Notes: generated by a model not told the origin, from the sequence alone. 64,000 bases of DNA from Rhizobium bangladeshense (GCF_017357245.1 NZ_CP071615.1:248001-312000), one strand, 5' to 3'; counted from the first letter of the stretch, positions 47,878-56,840 are shown. Numbers and translations: made by a program.

Positions 47878-47907
47878 CTGTCAGAAATATATGCAGTTTT
47901 CTGACAG
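47878..47907. promoter_or_regulatory. Operator palindrome of the second AbiE pair
   Basis: CTGTCAGAAA and its exact complement TTTCTGACAG separated by 10 bases, 10-39 bp upstream of the antitoxin start. Position and symmetry fit an autoregulatory operator over the promoter or leader. The remainder of 47869-48159 contains no gene. Confidence 0.6.
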
Positions 47908-48159
47908 TTTGCAATGTGATGTGTCCTGCCTTTCCTCTTCGACGGAGGTCTGGATAGGAAAATTTTCATTTTTCTCCTTTCCTAATTGTCAGGATATATC
48001 CATGTTTTTCTTCGTGAATCGTGTCCAGACGTCCAATTCCTGACCGGGAGCACCGGTATCCGCCCGCGTGACCTTTTTAATTTCCGAGAGAAAAAGGAAC
48101 ATCGCCGTCCTTTCGAACATAAAAACCTGAAAACAAGAGCCTGAGGAGGTCCGTGAACG

Positions 48160-48300
48160 ATGTCGCGCGCCCACAATCCTCGCGTTCTCGAGGACCTGAA
48201 AGAGAATTACTCACCTCGAAGGATCGGCAAGCCGCAAGGCCGTGGTCCTTCCTTTCGGTGTGGCCGAGATCAATCGGCCCCTGCCCGGCGGTGGGCCTGC
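48160..48300 (+). pseudogene. ImuA N-terminal remnant
   Basis: ATG at 48160 with GAGGAGG upstream begins MSRAHNPRVLEDLKE. After a frameshift at about 48204 the reading continues ITHLEGSASRKAVV, then LPFGVAEINRPLPGGG, the N-terminal hallmark of ImuA (LPFGVPEID-LPGGG), a RecA-like partner of the ImuB-DnaE2 mutasome. Similarity ends at about 48300 and IS6-like sequence follows, so the gene was truncated by rearrangement. No imuB or dnaE2 lies downstream in the window. Confidence 0.7.
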
Positions 48301-48331
48301 CTTACCGAGTAATACTCCCGGGTTGATCGCA

Positions 48332-48449
48332 TCACACGTCGATTCCACGCTCGAGCAGCACTTCCTCAACTTCACGCAGACCAAGGTTGAACCGCAAATA
48401 AAGCCAGACCGAGTGAGAACGATCCGTGGCGGAAAACGGTGATGTTTGA
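48332..48449 (-). pseudogene. IS6-family transposase N-terminal fragment
   Basis: Minus-strand FKHHRFPPRIV, then after a shift VWLYLRFNLGLREVEEVLLE and RGIDV. This is the helix-turn-helix start of IS6/IS26-type transposases. It stops at 48332. A related fragment is at 50131-50303. The two bracket the luciferase-like monooxygenase. Confidence 0.75.
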
Positions 48450-48656
48450 AGCTGATATCTCGTGTCTGCATCACCGAAATTTACGCCCAACCCGTCAGGC
48501 AGACAACCGAAGCCCAGTTAACGTGACAATATACCGGCAGCGCTGTCCCATCAAAGCAGAGCTGATGCGCATGTAAACCTTTGCTCGGAGCCATCTCGTA
48601 GGCCGACGGGCAACCATCGTCTATTCCGAGATGCGGGCGGCCCTCCAGACCGTGCA

Positions 48657-48771
48657 TCCATGAACGCTCCATCCAGCCTCCACGGGACCTGAACCTACTC
48701 AGTACATACAGACGCCAACGAGGAGACGCCAATGATGGCTTGTGCCGACGAGACCAACGAAGGGGACATCC
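48657..48771. repeat. Long direct repeat, copy A
   Basis: 115 bp that recur at 56459-56559 in the same orientation with about 95% identity apart from a 14-bp insertion here (near 48712-48725). It starts TCCATGAACGCTCCAT and ends GAAGGGGACATCC. The two copies bound a block of about 7.7 kb. The repeat contains an ATG (48732) opening MMACADETNEGDI, a frame that runs to 49100, just before the next gene. The rest of 48450-49104 has nothing recognisable. Confidence 0.85.
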
Positions 48772-49104
48772 ACACAGCTCGGGCGGGCCACCCACCGAAA
48801 GTACAGTCCCATAGCCCGGTTCAGCTTTTGGCCGTGTTTGCCTGTTGGCGCAAGGAGCCTTCCACGCGATCTGCTAGGGTGGCCAACGCCGACGTTCTAG
48901 GGGGCCTTCGTAGGGGACGGATAAACTTCTCAGCAACAGCCGGAAGCGCAAGGACACGTGTGCGCAACTTCCAAACGCCTGATCTGGCGTGGCCAGCGCA
49001 AAGCCCAGGCAAATTAAGATCATGTCCGCCCAGTAAAAAAGCCAGGTCTCAGATCAGTTGGATCAACGCCATTGAGCTCGTTAATGAAAGTTGGAGATGA
49101 CCGA

Positions 49105-50130
49105 ATGAGACATACCTTCCCTTCAAAGCTAACCATCGGCATCTTTGATCACTTAGACGACGACGGTCGCGACATCGCACAACAGTACTCAGACCGCCTG
49201 ACGTTAGCCGAGACGTGCGATCGGCTCGGTTTTTATGCATATCACCTCGCGGAGCACCATTGTACCCCGCACGGGAGAGGCGCATCGTCGAATTTGTTCT
49301 TGTCGAGCGTCGCACAGCGCACTCGGCAGCTTCGTGTCGGCCCCTTGGTCATGTTGCTCAGCCTTTGTCATCCGCTACGCGCGTTTGAAGAGATCTGTAC
49401 GCTGGACCAGTTGAGCGCTGGTAGGCTCGAGCTTGGCATAGGGCGCGGCTCTCTCCCGATCGAATTGAGTTACTTCGGGATTGGTGCAGACGCGGTGCCG
49501 GAGCGCTACTTCGAAGCCTGCGAAATCCTCATGAAGGCAATGAAGGGGGGCACACTATCCTACCGAGGCTACCATTTTGAGCTGAACAATGTCCCTTTGA
49601 CGCTGCGGCCTCATCAGCGTCCACATCCGCCTACATGGATCGCCACCAACCGGCCCGAGTCTGCTGCTTGGGCCGCTGCGAACGGCGCAAACATCGCGTG
49701 CCAAGGACCCGCGTCTGTTGTTCGCAAAATTACTGATGCCTTCCGTTCCGAGCGAGTGCACAACACTGGCGCGGACGACCCAGTGCCTTTTCTCGGATTG
49801 CTCCGAATGGTAGTGGTCGGACGTTCTGCCGCGCATGCCCATTCACTCGCGGCACCTGCCTACGGCCGATGGGTCAAGAACTTCAAATTCCTGTACGATC
49901 TCAACTCGATCGCCGTTCCGCCAAACTTGCCGCTGACCTTAGATGCCGCAATCGAGAGCGAGTTGTGCGTAGTAGGGACGGCAGCTCTTGTGCGCCGGGC
50001 TCTCCTCGAGCAGTTGGAAGAGGCGGGCGCCAACTACCTTCTTTGTCAACTTGCGTTTGGAGATCTGCCACTGGAGGCCTCCCAGTACACCGCCCTGGCC
50101 ATTCAGTCCGTCCTTATGGATCTAAGCTGA
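49105..50130 (+). CDS. Luciferase-like flavin-dependent monooxygenase
   Basis: 341-residue TIM-barrel protein of the bacterial luciferase (LLM) family. It has YSDRLTLAETCDRLGFYAYHLAEHH near the N-terminus, VGPLVMLLSLCHPLRAFEEICTLDQLSAGRLELGIGRG (the LLM core), and HPPTWIATNRPESAAWAA. It should use reduced flavin and oxygen to hydroxylate or cleave an unknown substrate. ATG at 49105 has GGAG 8 nt upstream; in-frame ATGs at 49072 and 49084 lack this. Lies alone between two IS6 fragments, upstream of a carboxylase cluster on the same strand. Confidence 0.9.
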   Translation: MRHTFPSKLTIGIFDHLDDDGRDIAQQYSDRLTLAETCDRLGFYAYHLAEHHCTPHGRGASSNLFLSSVAQRTRQLRVGPLVMLLSLCHPLRAFEEICTLDQLSAGRLELGIGRGSLPIELSYFGIGADAVPERYFEACEILMKAMKGGTLSYRGYHFELNNVPLTLRPHQRPHPPTWIATNRPESAAWAAANGANIACQGPASVVRKITDAFRSERVHNTGADDPVPFLGLLRMVVVGRSAAHAHSLAAPAYGRWVKNFKFLYDLNSIAVPPNLPLTLDAAIESELCVVGTAALVRRALLEQLEEAGANYLLCQLAFGDLPLEASQYTALAIQSVLMDLS

Positions 50131-50303
50131 TTGAACGCGTAAAGCCGTCCGGAATTGCGGCTCCATTGCCGTATCGTTTCGTAAGGCACGACAATGTCGC
50201 GCTCCAACAGCATTTTCTCGACCAGCCGCAGGCTCAAGGGGAACCGGAAGTACAGCCAGATCGCACGGGCGATGATCTGCGGTGGAAAGCGGTGGTTCTT
50301 GAT
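50131..50303 (-). pseudogene. IS6-family transposase N-terminal fragment, second copy
   Basis: Minus-strand KNHRFPPQIIARAIWLYFRF followed by PLSLRLVEKMLLERDI and VVPYETIRQWSRN, the N-terminal region of IS6/IS26-type transposases, ending at the monooxygenase stop. Catalytic part absent. Similar to but distinct from the fragment at 48332. Confidence 0.75.
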
Positions 50304-51025
50304 AACTGAGAGTCAGCGATTTCATCTCAGCCCCTCATGAGGCTATGACCCAGAAAAGGACCATGACGCCGGCACGGACAAACAGGCTTGACTAAGCCCC
50401 GCAGCGGGGGAGCGCGCTAGCAGCTAACTACGGCGTTTGCCGGATACAGTGGTCAAGGACATCCACAGAGGAAAAACTAGCAACTGCGGTGTTGCAAGAA
50501 AGCGGCCTAAGGGCGTGCGGTTGTCCCAAATTGTACTACTGAACCACAACCTGCGAAGGTCGACGTTGCCTACGATGCTATCCTGCGTCTCGACAGTTAC
50601 GGCCGTGTACCGGGGCAGCATCTTAGGGAACAGGATCTCGGCTCGGTGTCTCGGGTGCCAGCCGAGCAATAGAAGGCTCATGCCAACAGGCCAAGTGAAA
50701 TACGCATTCGAAATGACCCCATGGAACAGGCGCGCTCCGTCTCTGCCGTCCACCACAGGGAGGGCGTTGCACGAACCGCAATTGTCGCGCCCAAGTGGGC
50801 TCGTTGCTTACGCTATTGAGGAATTGCTGCTACTCAGCGATGCGCTGGCCCGGCTTCGGTTTGCGGATGAGGCTACCCTGCCATCAAAACATCGACCACA
50901 AAGAGATTGTGACAACGCGGGATCATTTGCGAACCCATGGGCGATGCAGGCCCTTATACGGAGATGGAGAGCACTACAAAGGGCCTGCAAATCTGATCTC
51001 AGCCCTAAGGTAGGCAAATAGGCGA
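50304..51025. other. About 0.7 kb without a recognisable gene
   Basis: Open frames exist on both strands (195 aa on plus from 50437, 110 aa on minus from 50756), but neither has a family signature or a good ribosome site. May include the promoter of the carboxylase operon that starts at 51026. Confidence 0.4.
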
Positions 51026-52504
51026 ATGCGAAAATTACCCTTTGATACCGTTCTGATCGCCAATAGAGGCGAGATTGCCGTACGCGTCATCAAGACCCTG
51101 CGCGAGCTTGAATTGCGCTCCGCAATTGTCTACCACGCTCTCGATGCGGGAGCGCCGGCCGTCTCAATGGCCGACACGGCGATTGCTGTGAGCGGTCGCA
51201 CGCCAGTCGCAGCCTATCTTGATACCGCACAAATCATCGCTGCCGCCCGCGAGGCGAACGCCGGGGCGATTCACCCAGGCTATGGGTTCCTTGCAGAGAA
51301 TGCGGACTTCGCAAGGGCAGTGGTCGAGTCTGGGTTCACTTTCGTCGGGCCTACTCCTGAGAGCATCCAATTGATGGGTGACAAGATTCGGGCCCGCAAC
51401 TTCGCTCAGCGGAACGGGATTCCGGTCGTGCATTCAGCGATCGAAGAAGATGACCCTGCCTCGTTCATTATGAGGGCGCGATCCATTGGAGCGCCTTTGC
51501 TGGTAAAAGCATCAGCCGGCGGCGGCGGCAAGGGCATGCGGATCGCCCGCGACCTCGACACCTTGGAAGACGCCATTGCGGAGGCACGCAGTGAGGCGCA
51601 GCGCTACTTCGGGGATGGCCGGCTCTACATCGAACGATATATCGAAAAGTTACGGCATATCGAAGTGCAGGTGCTCGGCGACTCCTTCGGAAGCGTCGTT
51701 CATTTGTTCGAGCGGGAATGCTCGGTTCAGCGCAGATTTCAGAAGGTCATTGAGGAGGCGCCCGCGTCAACGATTTCCCCGCGGTTGCGCCAGAGAATCT
51801 GCGAAGCTGCCGTTCGCATCGCTCGAGCCGCCAACTATCGAAATGCAGGAACTGTGGAATTCATCGTGGATGGAGGAGATTTCTATTTCCTCGAGATGAA
51901 TACGCGCCTGCAGGTGGAACATCCCGTCACCGAAATGATCACTGGCATCGATATTGTTGCCGAACAGCTCTATCTCGCCGGGGGCCATGAGCTTAGATTT
52001 TCACAGTCAGATATCGTGTCGAAAGGACACGCGATCGAAGCGAGGATGTGTGCTGAAGCTCCTGAACGCGGCTTTTCTCCTACGACGGGGAAGGTACTGG
52101 TGCTCGAGTATCCCGGCGGTCCAGGCCTACGGATCGACACTGGCATCTCGCAGGGTCAGCAGATAACGACAGCCTTTGATTCCTTGTTGGCGAAGGTGAT
52201 CGTACATGCGGACACGCGTAATGAAGCTGCGCTGAAGGTCGAACGCGTGATGCGGGAGCTGGTGCTCCTCGGCTGCGAAACAAACGCGAGCTTTCTAACG
52301 CGCGTCCTTGCCGACGAGCAATTTTTAAGCGGACAGGTCCATACTGGATATCTTGACGAAAATCCGCAGTTGGCCGCTGGCGACTCCCCGTCCGACTTGT
52401 CGACCTTCCTAGCCGCCGCCGCTCTACTGACGAGGCCAGTGTGCGATTCGGCAGATGCCGTACCTGAGCTTCACGCCTCGCTCGGCGGCTGGAGAAACGC
52501 GTGA
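51026..52504 (+). CDS. Biotin carboxylase subunit of an acyl-CoA carboxylase
   Basis: 492-residue ATP-grasp enzyme that carboxylates biotin on its carrier protein using bicarbonate and ATP. It has the N-terminal VLIANRGEIAVRVIKTLREL, AIHPGYGFLAENADFA, LLVKASAGGGGKGMRIA (Lys161, glycine loop 165-171), HIEVQVLGDSFG and the catalytic LEMNTRLQVEHPVTE (289-303). It corresponds to the front of the alpha subunit of propionyl-, methylcrotonyl- or geranyl-CoA-type carboxylases. The carrier domain is in a separate gene that overlaps by 4 bp (GTGA). Confidence 0.93.
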   Translation: MRKLPFDTVLIANRGEIAVRVIKTLRELELRSAIVYHALDAGAPAVSMADTAIAVSGRTPVAAYLDTAQIIAAAREANAGAIHPGYGFLAENADFARAVVESGFTFVGPTPESIQLMGDKIRARNFAQRNGIPVVHSAIEEDDPASFIMRARSIGAPLLVKASAGGGGKGMRIARDLDTLEDAIAEARSEAQRYFGDGRLYIERYIEKLRHIEVQVLGDSFGSVVHLFERECSVQRRFQKVIEEAPASTISPRLRQRICEAAVRIARAANYRNAGTVEFIVDGGDFYFLEMNTRLQVEHPVTEMITGIDIVAEQLYLAGGHELRFSQSDIVSKGHAIEARMCAEAPERGFSPTTGKVLVLEYPGGPGLRIDTGISQGQQITTAFDSLLAKVIVHADTRNEAALKVERVMRELVLLGCETNASFLTRVLADEQFLSGQVHTGYLDENPQLAAGDSPSDLSTFLAAAALLTRPVCDSADAVPELHASLGGWRNA

Positions 52505-53004
52505 ACCACGTTTTTGAGCTTGAAGGTGTAGATTATCAGTTGTGGCTTTCACGTTGTCAGCAGGGGTATCGCCTGCATTTGGGGGGCGAAATACTCGTAC
52601 CGCTCGACTTCACCCATCAAGGCGACGGTAGCGGCATTCTTACCATTGCCGACTCAAACGAGCCGGTAAGGTTTGCGATCGATGGCGACACTATTCATCT
52701 GCATATTCGCGGCAGGACGCGCGTTCTGCGCTACCGAGACCCATTGTTAGCCCATTCGCTCGTGAAAAAGGATGCAGGTCTTCTTGTGGCGCGCGCGCCG
52801 ATGCCAGGCGTGGTGGTTAAAACGTCGGTTTTGCCCGGCGACCAAATTTCCGCAGGCTCCGCGCTGATGGTGATCGAGAGCATGAAGCTGGAAAGCGTCA
52901 TACGCGCGCCACAGGACGGGGTGGTCGACCGAATTCATTTTAGCGAAGGCGAGAGCTTCAAGCATGGCGCGGTACTAGTTACGATCAAAGAGGAAGGGCA
53001 TTGA
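52501..53004 (+). CDS. Biotin carboxyl carrier subunit
   Basis: 167-residue protein. The C-terminal 75 residues are a biotinyl domain with the lysine at position 129 in IESMKLES; the usual motif is A/V-M-K-M, so this is a mild variant. The N-terminal about 85 residues look like the BT linker of acyl-CoA carboxylase alpha chains. Thus the usual fused alpha subunit is split into two genes here. GTG start inside the upstream stop, with GGAG 8 nt before it. The substrate is set by the next gene. Confidence 0.88.
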   Translation: MNHVFELEGVDYQLWLSRCQQGYRLHLGGEILVPLDFTHQGDGSGILTIADSNEPVRFAIDGDTIHLHIRGRTRVLRYRDPLLAHSLVKKDAGLLVARAPMPGVVVKTSVLPGDQISAGSALMVIESMKLESVIRAPQDGVVDRIHFSEGESFKHGAVLVTIKEEGH

Positions 53005-53005
53005 G

Positions 53006-54613
53006 ATGCAGCGCATCGCTTCTCTTGTCGACGTGAACTCGCAAGAATTTCACCTCAACGAGCTCCACAACAGAAGACTTGCGGCCGAATTAAACGAGCG
53101 CCAGCGTGCGGTCCGCTTCGACCGTCCCGAGCGCGACCGCGAGCGCCTGCGGCGACAAAACAAGCATTTTGTTCGCGACCGGGTGGAGGCTTTGCTTGAT
53201 CCCGAAACGCCTTTCCTCGAACTTTCGACACTGGCCGCGAACGAGGCTTACAACGGGGGTGTGGCCAGCGCAGCGCAAGTCGTCGGCATCGGCATCGTTG
53301 CGGGACGCGAGGTGATCGTTCACGCAGATGACCCGAGCGTGAAGGGTGGAGCATGGTATCCGCTGTCAGTCAAAAAGATCGTCCGATCCCTGGATATAGC
53401 AATCGAGAACCGTCTGCCCGTCGTTCATCTTTGCGACTGTGGCGGTGGATTTCTTCCTCTGCAGGCGGAACTCTTCGCGGATCGCCACCACGCGGGCAGA
53501 ATCTTCCGCAACCAATCCATTCTCTCGAAGATGGGCGTGCCGCAGGTCGCCCTCGTGATGGGACATTGCATCGCGGGAGGAGCTTTCGTTCCTGCGCTTA
53601 GCGAGTACAACATTATCGTCCAAGGAAGCGGAGCGATATTTCTCGGCGGTCCATCGGTTGTAAAAGTTGCGACTGGCCAGCACGTGTCTGTCGACGAGCT
53701 CGGCGGTGCTGACATGCAAACCACGGTATCGGGAACGGCCGACTATATCGCGCATTCAGAGATGCACGCGATTGCGATTGCCCGCGACTTAGTCGGTCGT
53801 ATCAATCGTCCTGAAAAAATCTCCATCGATCGAGTCGCTCCCGAGCCGCCCGCTTATGATGCATCTGAGCTATACGGTATAATTCCAAGAGATCCTCGAG
53901 TGCACTTTGATATGCGGGAGATTCTCGCGCGCTTGGTCGATGGCAGCAGGTTCCATGAATACCAACCGCTCTACGGGCGAACTCTGGTATGCGGGTTCGC
54001 GCGCCTTCATGGATACCAAATCGGTGTTCTGGCGAATAACGGCGTGCTATTCGATGACAGTGCGTTGAAGGGCGCTCACTTCATCCAGTTGTGCGACATG
54101 AATCGGACGCCGCTGTTCTTCTTGCAGAACATCACCGGCTTCATGGTGGGCAGCGAATATGAGCGGCGTGGCATCACCAAAAATGCCGCCAAGCTACTCA
54201 TGGCCGTGTCTGGAGCGGCGGTGCCCAAATTCACGGTCATTTGTAATCATTCTCACGGTGGGGGAACATTCGCCATGGCAGGGCGCGCTTTCGATCCGCG
54301 TTTTCTGTTCACCTGGCCGCAGGCTCAGATTTCAGCCATGGGTGCCGATGAAGCGACGCGAGTGCTTACGGATGTGAAGGCAAAGCAAATGGCGGCCGAT
54401 GGTAGGCGCTTATCGGCGGAGGAGTACGAAGTCACGAGACAGTCGATTTTGGAAGAGTATAGGGAGCGATCAAGCGCTTACTATGCAACGTCTGAAATCT
54501 GGGACGACGGGATTCTTGATCCCGTCGACACCAGAAACGCGCTGGCAATCGCCTTGAGCGCCTCGCTCAATGCTCCCACTGAGACGCCACATTATGGCAT
54601 CTTTAGGATGTAG
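53006..54613 (+). CDS. Carboxyltransferase (beta) subunit of an acyl-CoA carboxylase
   Basis: 535-residue crotonase-fold carboxyltransferase that moves the carboxyl group from biotin to an acyl-CoA. Typical motifs: FLELSTLAANEAYNGGV, GREVIVHADDPSVKGG, ARKVVHL-like PVVHLCDCGGGFLP, and the C-terminal NGVLFDDSALKGAHFIQLCD, FLQNITGFMVG and MGADEATRVL. The length and motif style resemble methylcrotonyl- or geranyl-CoA carboxylase beta chains more than malonyl-CoA-forming AccA/AccD. The acyl substrate cannot be told. 1 bp after the carrier gene; the stop overlaps the ligase gene. Confidence 0.92.
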   Translation: MQRIASLVDVNSQEFHLNELHNRRLAAELNERQRAVRFDRPERDRERLRRQNKHFVRDRVEALLDPETPFLELSTLAANEAYNGGVASAAQVVGIGIVAGREVIVHADDPSVKGGAWYPLSVKKIVRSLDIAIENRLPVVHLCDCGGGFLPLQAELFADRHHAGRIFRNQSILSKMGVPQVALVMGHCIAGGAFVPALSEYNIIVQGSGAIFLGGPSVVKVATGQHVSVDELGGADMQTTVSGTADYIAHSEMHAIAIARDLVGRINRPEKISIDRVAPEPPAYDASELYGIIPRDPRVHFDMREILARLVDGSRFHEYQPLYGRTLVCGFARLHGYQIGVLANNGVLFDDSALKGAHFIQLCDMNRTPLFFLQNITGFMVGSEYERRGITKNAAKLLMAVSGAAVPKFTVICNHSHGGGTFAMAGRAFDPRFLFTWPQAQISAMGADEATRVLTDVKAKQMAADGRRLSAEEYEVTRQSILEEYRERSSAYYATSEIWDDGILDPVDTRNALAIALSASLNAPTETPHYGIFRM

Positions 54614-56199
54614 TGCGGCTCCCCCTCTCGGCCTTCCTTCTGATCGAAAAATATGCGCTGACGATTACAATGGATCTCTGCACACTGATTGACCGCAATG
54701 CGGCGGTTGCTCCAAACAAGGCCGCAATTCATTTCGAGGGTGCAACGCTAAGCTACGCCGCGTTACGCGGATCTATCGAGCAAGCCGCCCGTGCCCTGAA
54801 CAAAGAGCTGAGAGTCACTAAAGGCGACCGAGTCGCCATCCTCAGCCTGAACCGGCCCGAGTATCTAATTCTTCTCTATGCCTGTGCGCGTCTTGGCGCA
54901 ATTATGCTGCCTTTGAACTGGCGGCTCGCGCCGGCTGAGCAGCTCTTCATCTTGTCCAATGCCGGAGCAAGGGTATTGGTTGTCGAGCAGGAGTTCAACA
55001 GCCTTCTGCCGCATCTGGCACACACACTGCCCGACACCTCAGTCGTCGGTTTGGACTTCACGCCCCCTCGCGGGAGCACATGGGGTAACCTGTTGGCCCA
55101 AGGCAGCGGCGATGGCGGTAACTCACATGCTGACTTGAGCTGCCCGCTTCTGATCGTCTACACTTCTGGCACTACCGGGCGGCCCAAAGGCGCGGTCCTC
55201 CGACAAGAAGCTTTGCTCTGGAACGGGGTGATGAGCCAGCACATGCATGCTCTGACGTCGGAAGATCATGTGTTGTCGGTACTACCGTTCTTTCACGTGG
55301 GTGGGCTCAACATTCAGACCACTCCGGCTTTGCAACATGGTGCGACGGTCACTATCCATTCCCGATTTGCGGCAGGTGCGACACTTACTGCATTTGAGCG
55401 CGATCGGCCAACACTAACGGCATTGGTTCCGACGGCCATCCAAACATTGACTGACCACGACGCGTGGTGGACGGCAGACCTGTACTCACTGAAGGCCGTT
55501 TCAACGGGCTCAACGATTGTGTCCCAGGCCCTGATCGAGCGCGTTACCGCGCGAGGGGTACCGGTCCTTCAAGTGTATGGCTCCACAGAAACCTGCCCCA
55601 TCGCCATCTACACGAGGCTTGGGGGTGATCTCTCACGCTGCGGGTCTATTGGCCTGCCGGGTCTATGCTGTGAGGCGATGATCATTGATGACGCCGGCAA
55701 GGAGTTGCCGGCGGGTGCCCCAGGCGAAATCGCAGTGCGCGGCCCGAATGTCTTCTGTGAATACTGGGGCGATCATCAAGCGACCCGCGAGGCACTGTGT
55801 GACGGCTGGTATCGCACTGGTGACATCGGGTACCGGGATGCCAGCGGTCACTATTGGGTTCGCGATCGCAAAAAGAACCTCATTATTTCCGGCGGAGAAA
55901 ACATCTATCCAGCCGAAGTCGAGCGTGTGCTCGGGGAGCACCCTGATGTCAAGGAATGCGCCGTTGTCGGTCGGCATGATTCGCACTGGGGCGAGGTGCC
56001 GGTCGCCTACGTGGTCAGGCGGGTGGGGGCACGGATCGAAGCGGAAGCATTGGCCGCGCATGTGCAGTCGCAGGTCGCTCGCTTCAAGGTCCCGCGGGAG
56101 TTCATTTTCACGAGGGAATTGCCGCGAACAGCCTTGGGCAAGATTCAGTACTCGATTTTGAAAGAGCTTCAAGCGCGGTCCCCCAATTCCGAGAATTAA
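54613..56199 (+). CDS. AMP-forming acyl-CoA synthetase
   Basis: 528-residue ANL-superfamily ligase that activates a carboxylic acid as acyl-AMP and then the CoA thioester. P-loop LLIVYTSGTTGRPKGAV (179-195), YGSTETCPI, YRTGDIGYRD and the catalytic C-terminal lysine in LPRTALGKIQ are present. GTG at 54613 overlaps the upstream stop and has AGGA 6 nt before it; ATG at 54670 (MDLCTLIDRN) is nearer the usual family start but has no ribosome site. It probably supplies the CoA substrate for the adjoining carboxylase. Confidence 0.92.
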   Translation: MRLPLSAFLLIEKYALTITMDLCTLIDRNAAVAPNKAAIHFEGATLSYAALRGSIEQAARALNKELRVTKGDRVAILSLNRPEYLILLYACARLGAIMLPLNWRLAPAEQLFILSNAGARVLVVEQEFNSLLPHLAHTLPDTSVVGLDFTPPRGSTWGNLLAQGSGDGGNSHADLSCPLLIVYTSGTTGRPKGAVLRQEALLWNGVMSQHMHALTSEDHVLSVLPFFHVGGLNIQTTPALQHGATVTIHSRFAAGATLTAFERDRPTLTALVPTAIQTLTDHDAWWTADLYSLKAVSTGSTIVSQALIERVTARGVPVLQVYGSTETCPIAIYTRLGGDLSRCGSIGLPGLCCEAMIIDDAGKELPAGAPGEIAVRGPNVFCEYWGDHQATREALCDGWYRTGDIGYRDASGHYWVRDRKKNLIISGGENIYPAEVERVLGEHPDVKECAVVGRHDSHWGEVPVAYVVRRVGARIEAEALAAHVQSQVARFKVPREFIFTRELPRTALGKIQYSILKELQARSPNSEN

Positions 56200-56297
56200 C
56201 CGCCCCCTTGTTCCGAGATGATGCCGTCCCCGGATTGGGGTGTTTATCCGGGTGTCCTGCTGATTGAGACGTTCGTCCTTTGAAAGGAAGGAACGGG

Positions 56298-56411
56298 ATG
56301 CCAGCGGAGAGACTAAAGATGCGGCGTGTCCGCGAGATTCTGAGATACAGATTTGAGCTAGGGCTCGGCCCAAGTCGATTGCGGCGCGCGTTGGTGCGGT
56401 CCCGGCGGTAG
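56298..56411 (+). pseudogene. IS21-family IstA N-terminal fragment
   Basis: MPAERLKMRRVREILRYRFE and LGLG are the hallmark start of IS21-type IstA transposases. After GLGP the frame breaks; a one-base shift restores KSIAARVGAVPAVAIG to about 56440. The rest of istA and istB are absent. Preceded by AAGGAAGGAACGGG. The remaining 56200-56458 is non-coding IS-end-like DNA. Confidence 0.75.
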
Positions 56412-56458
56412 CAATCGGGGGGTTACTCTTGTTTTCACTGCGTTAAGTTTACGCTGCC

Positions 56459-56559
56459 TCCATGAACGCTCCATAAAGCCTCCACGGGACCTGAACCTAC
56501 TCAATACATACAGGCGCCAATGATGACTTGTGCCGACGAGACCAACGAAGGGGACATCC
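56459..56559. repeat. Long direct repeat, copy B
   Basis: 101 bp matching copy A (48657-48771) without its 14-bp insertion. Also contains an ATG (56520) opening MMTCADETNEGDI, a frame that continues out of the repeat to 56840. Confidence 0.85.
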
Positions 56560-56840
56560 TCCGGATCTTAATCGGAAAGATTGAACGAAACTCTGAAGAT
56601 TGGCTTCTCGTGACAATGCAAGAACTCTTCGGTCCACACTACGAGTACGCCGGCCTTCAAATGTGCCCAGCGCACGGCCGCGCTCCGCAGAGCTTCGTCG
56701 GCTTACGGTTCGCTCGCCCATGCGAGACGTCGCGCCGAGTTTCCGCTTTCCGTCCGTGGGATGCTGCAGAGGGCGATGTCACGTTATCAGCCTATGCGAC
56801 GGAATGGCGCTTCAATATCGAGCAAAAGGTATTTTCATGA
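56520..56840 (+). CDS. Hypothetical 106-residue ORF starting in the direct repeat
   Basis: Begins MMTCADETNEGDI inside repeat copy B and ends in an ATGA overlap with the desaturase gene (56837). No family recognised; the C-terminal half (AAEGDVTLSAYATEWRFNIE) looks protein-like, the middle less so. It has no good ribosome site. It could be the truncated end of a lost upstream operon gene, fused to the repeat, or a leader frame. Equally it may not be expressed. Confidence 0.35.
   Translation: MMTCADETNEGDILRILIGKIERNSEDWLLVTMQELFGPHYEYAGLQMCPAHGRAPQSFVGLRFARPCETSRRVSAFRPWDAAEGDVTLSAYATEWRFNIEQKVFS

Noticed and set aside
48100..48140. Possible SOS (LexA) box before the imuA remnant (GAAC-like words)
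   Set aside because: Only one half-site is convincing; the second GAAC at the right spacing is missing.
50437..51021. 195-codon plus-strand frame before the carboxylase operon
   Set aside because: No recognisable family, no ribosome site, and low-information composition; left as an unexplained gap.
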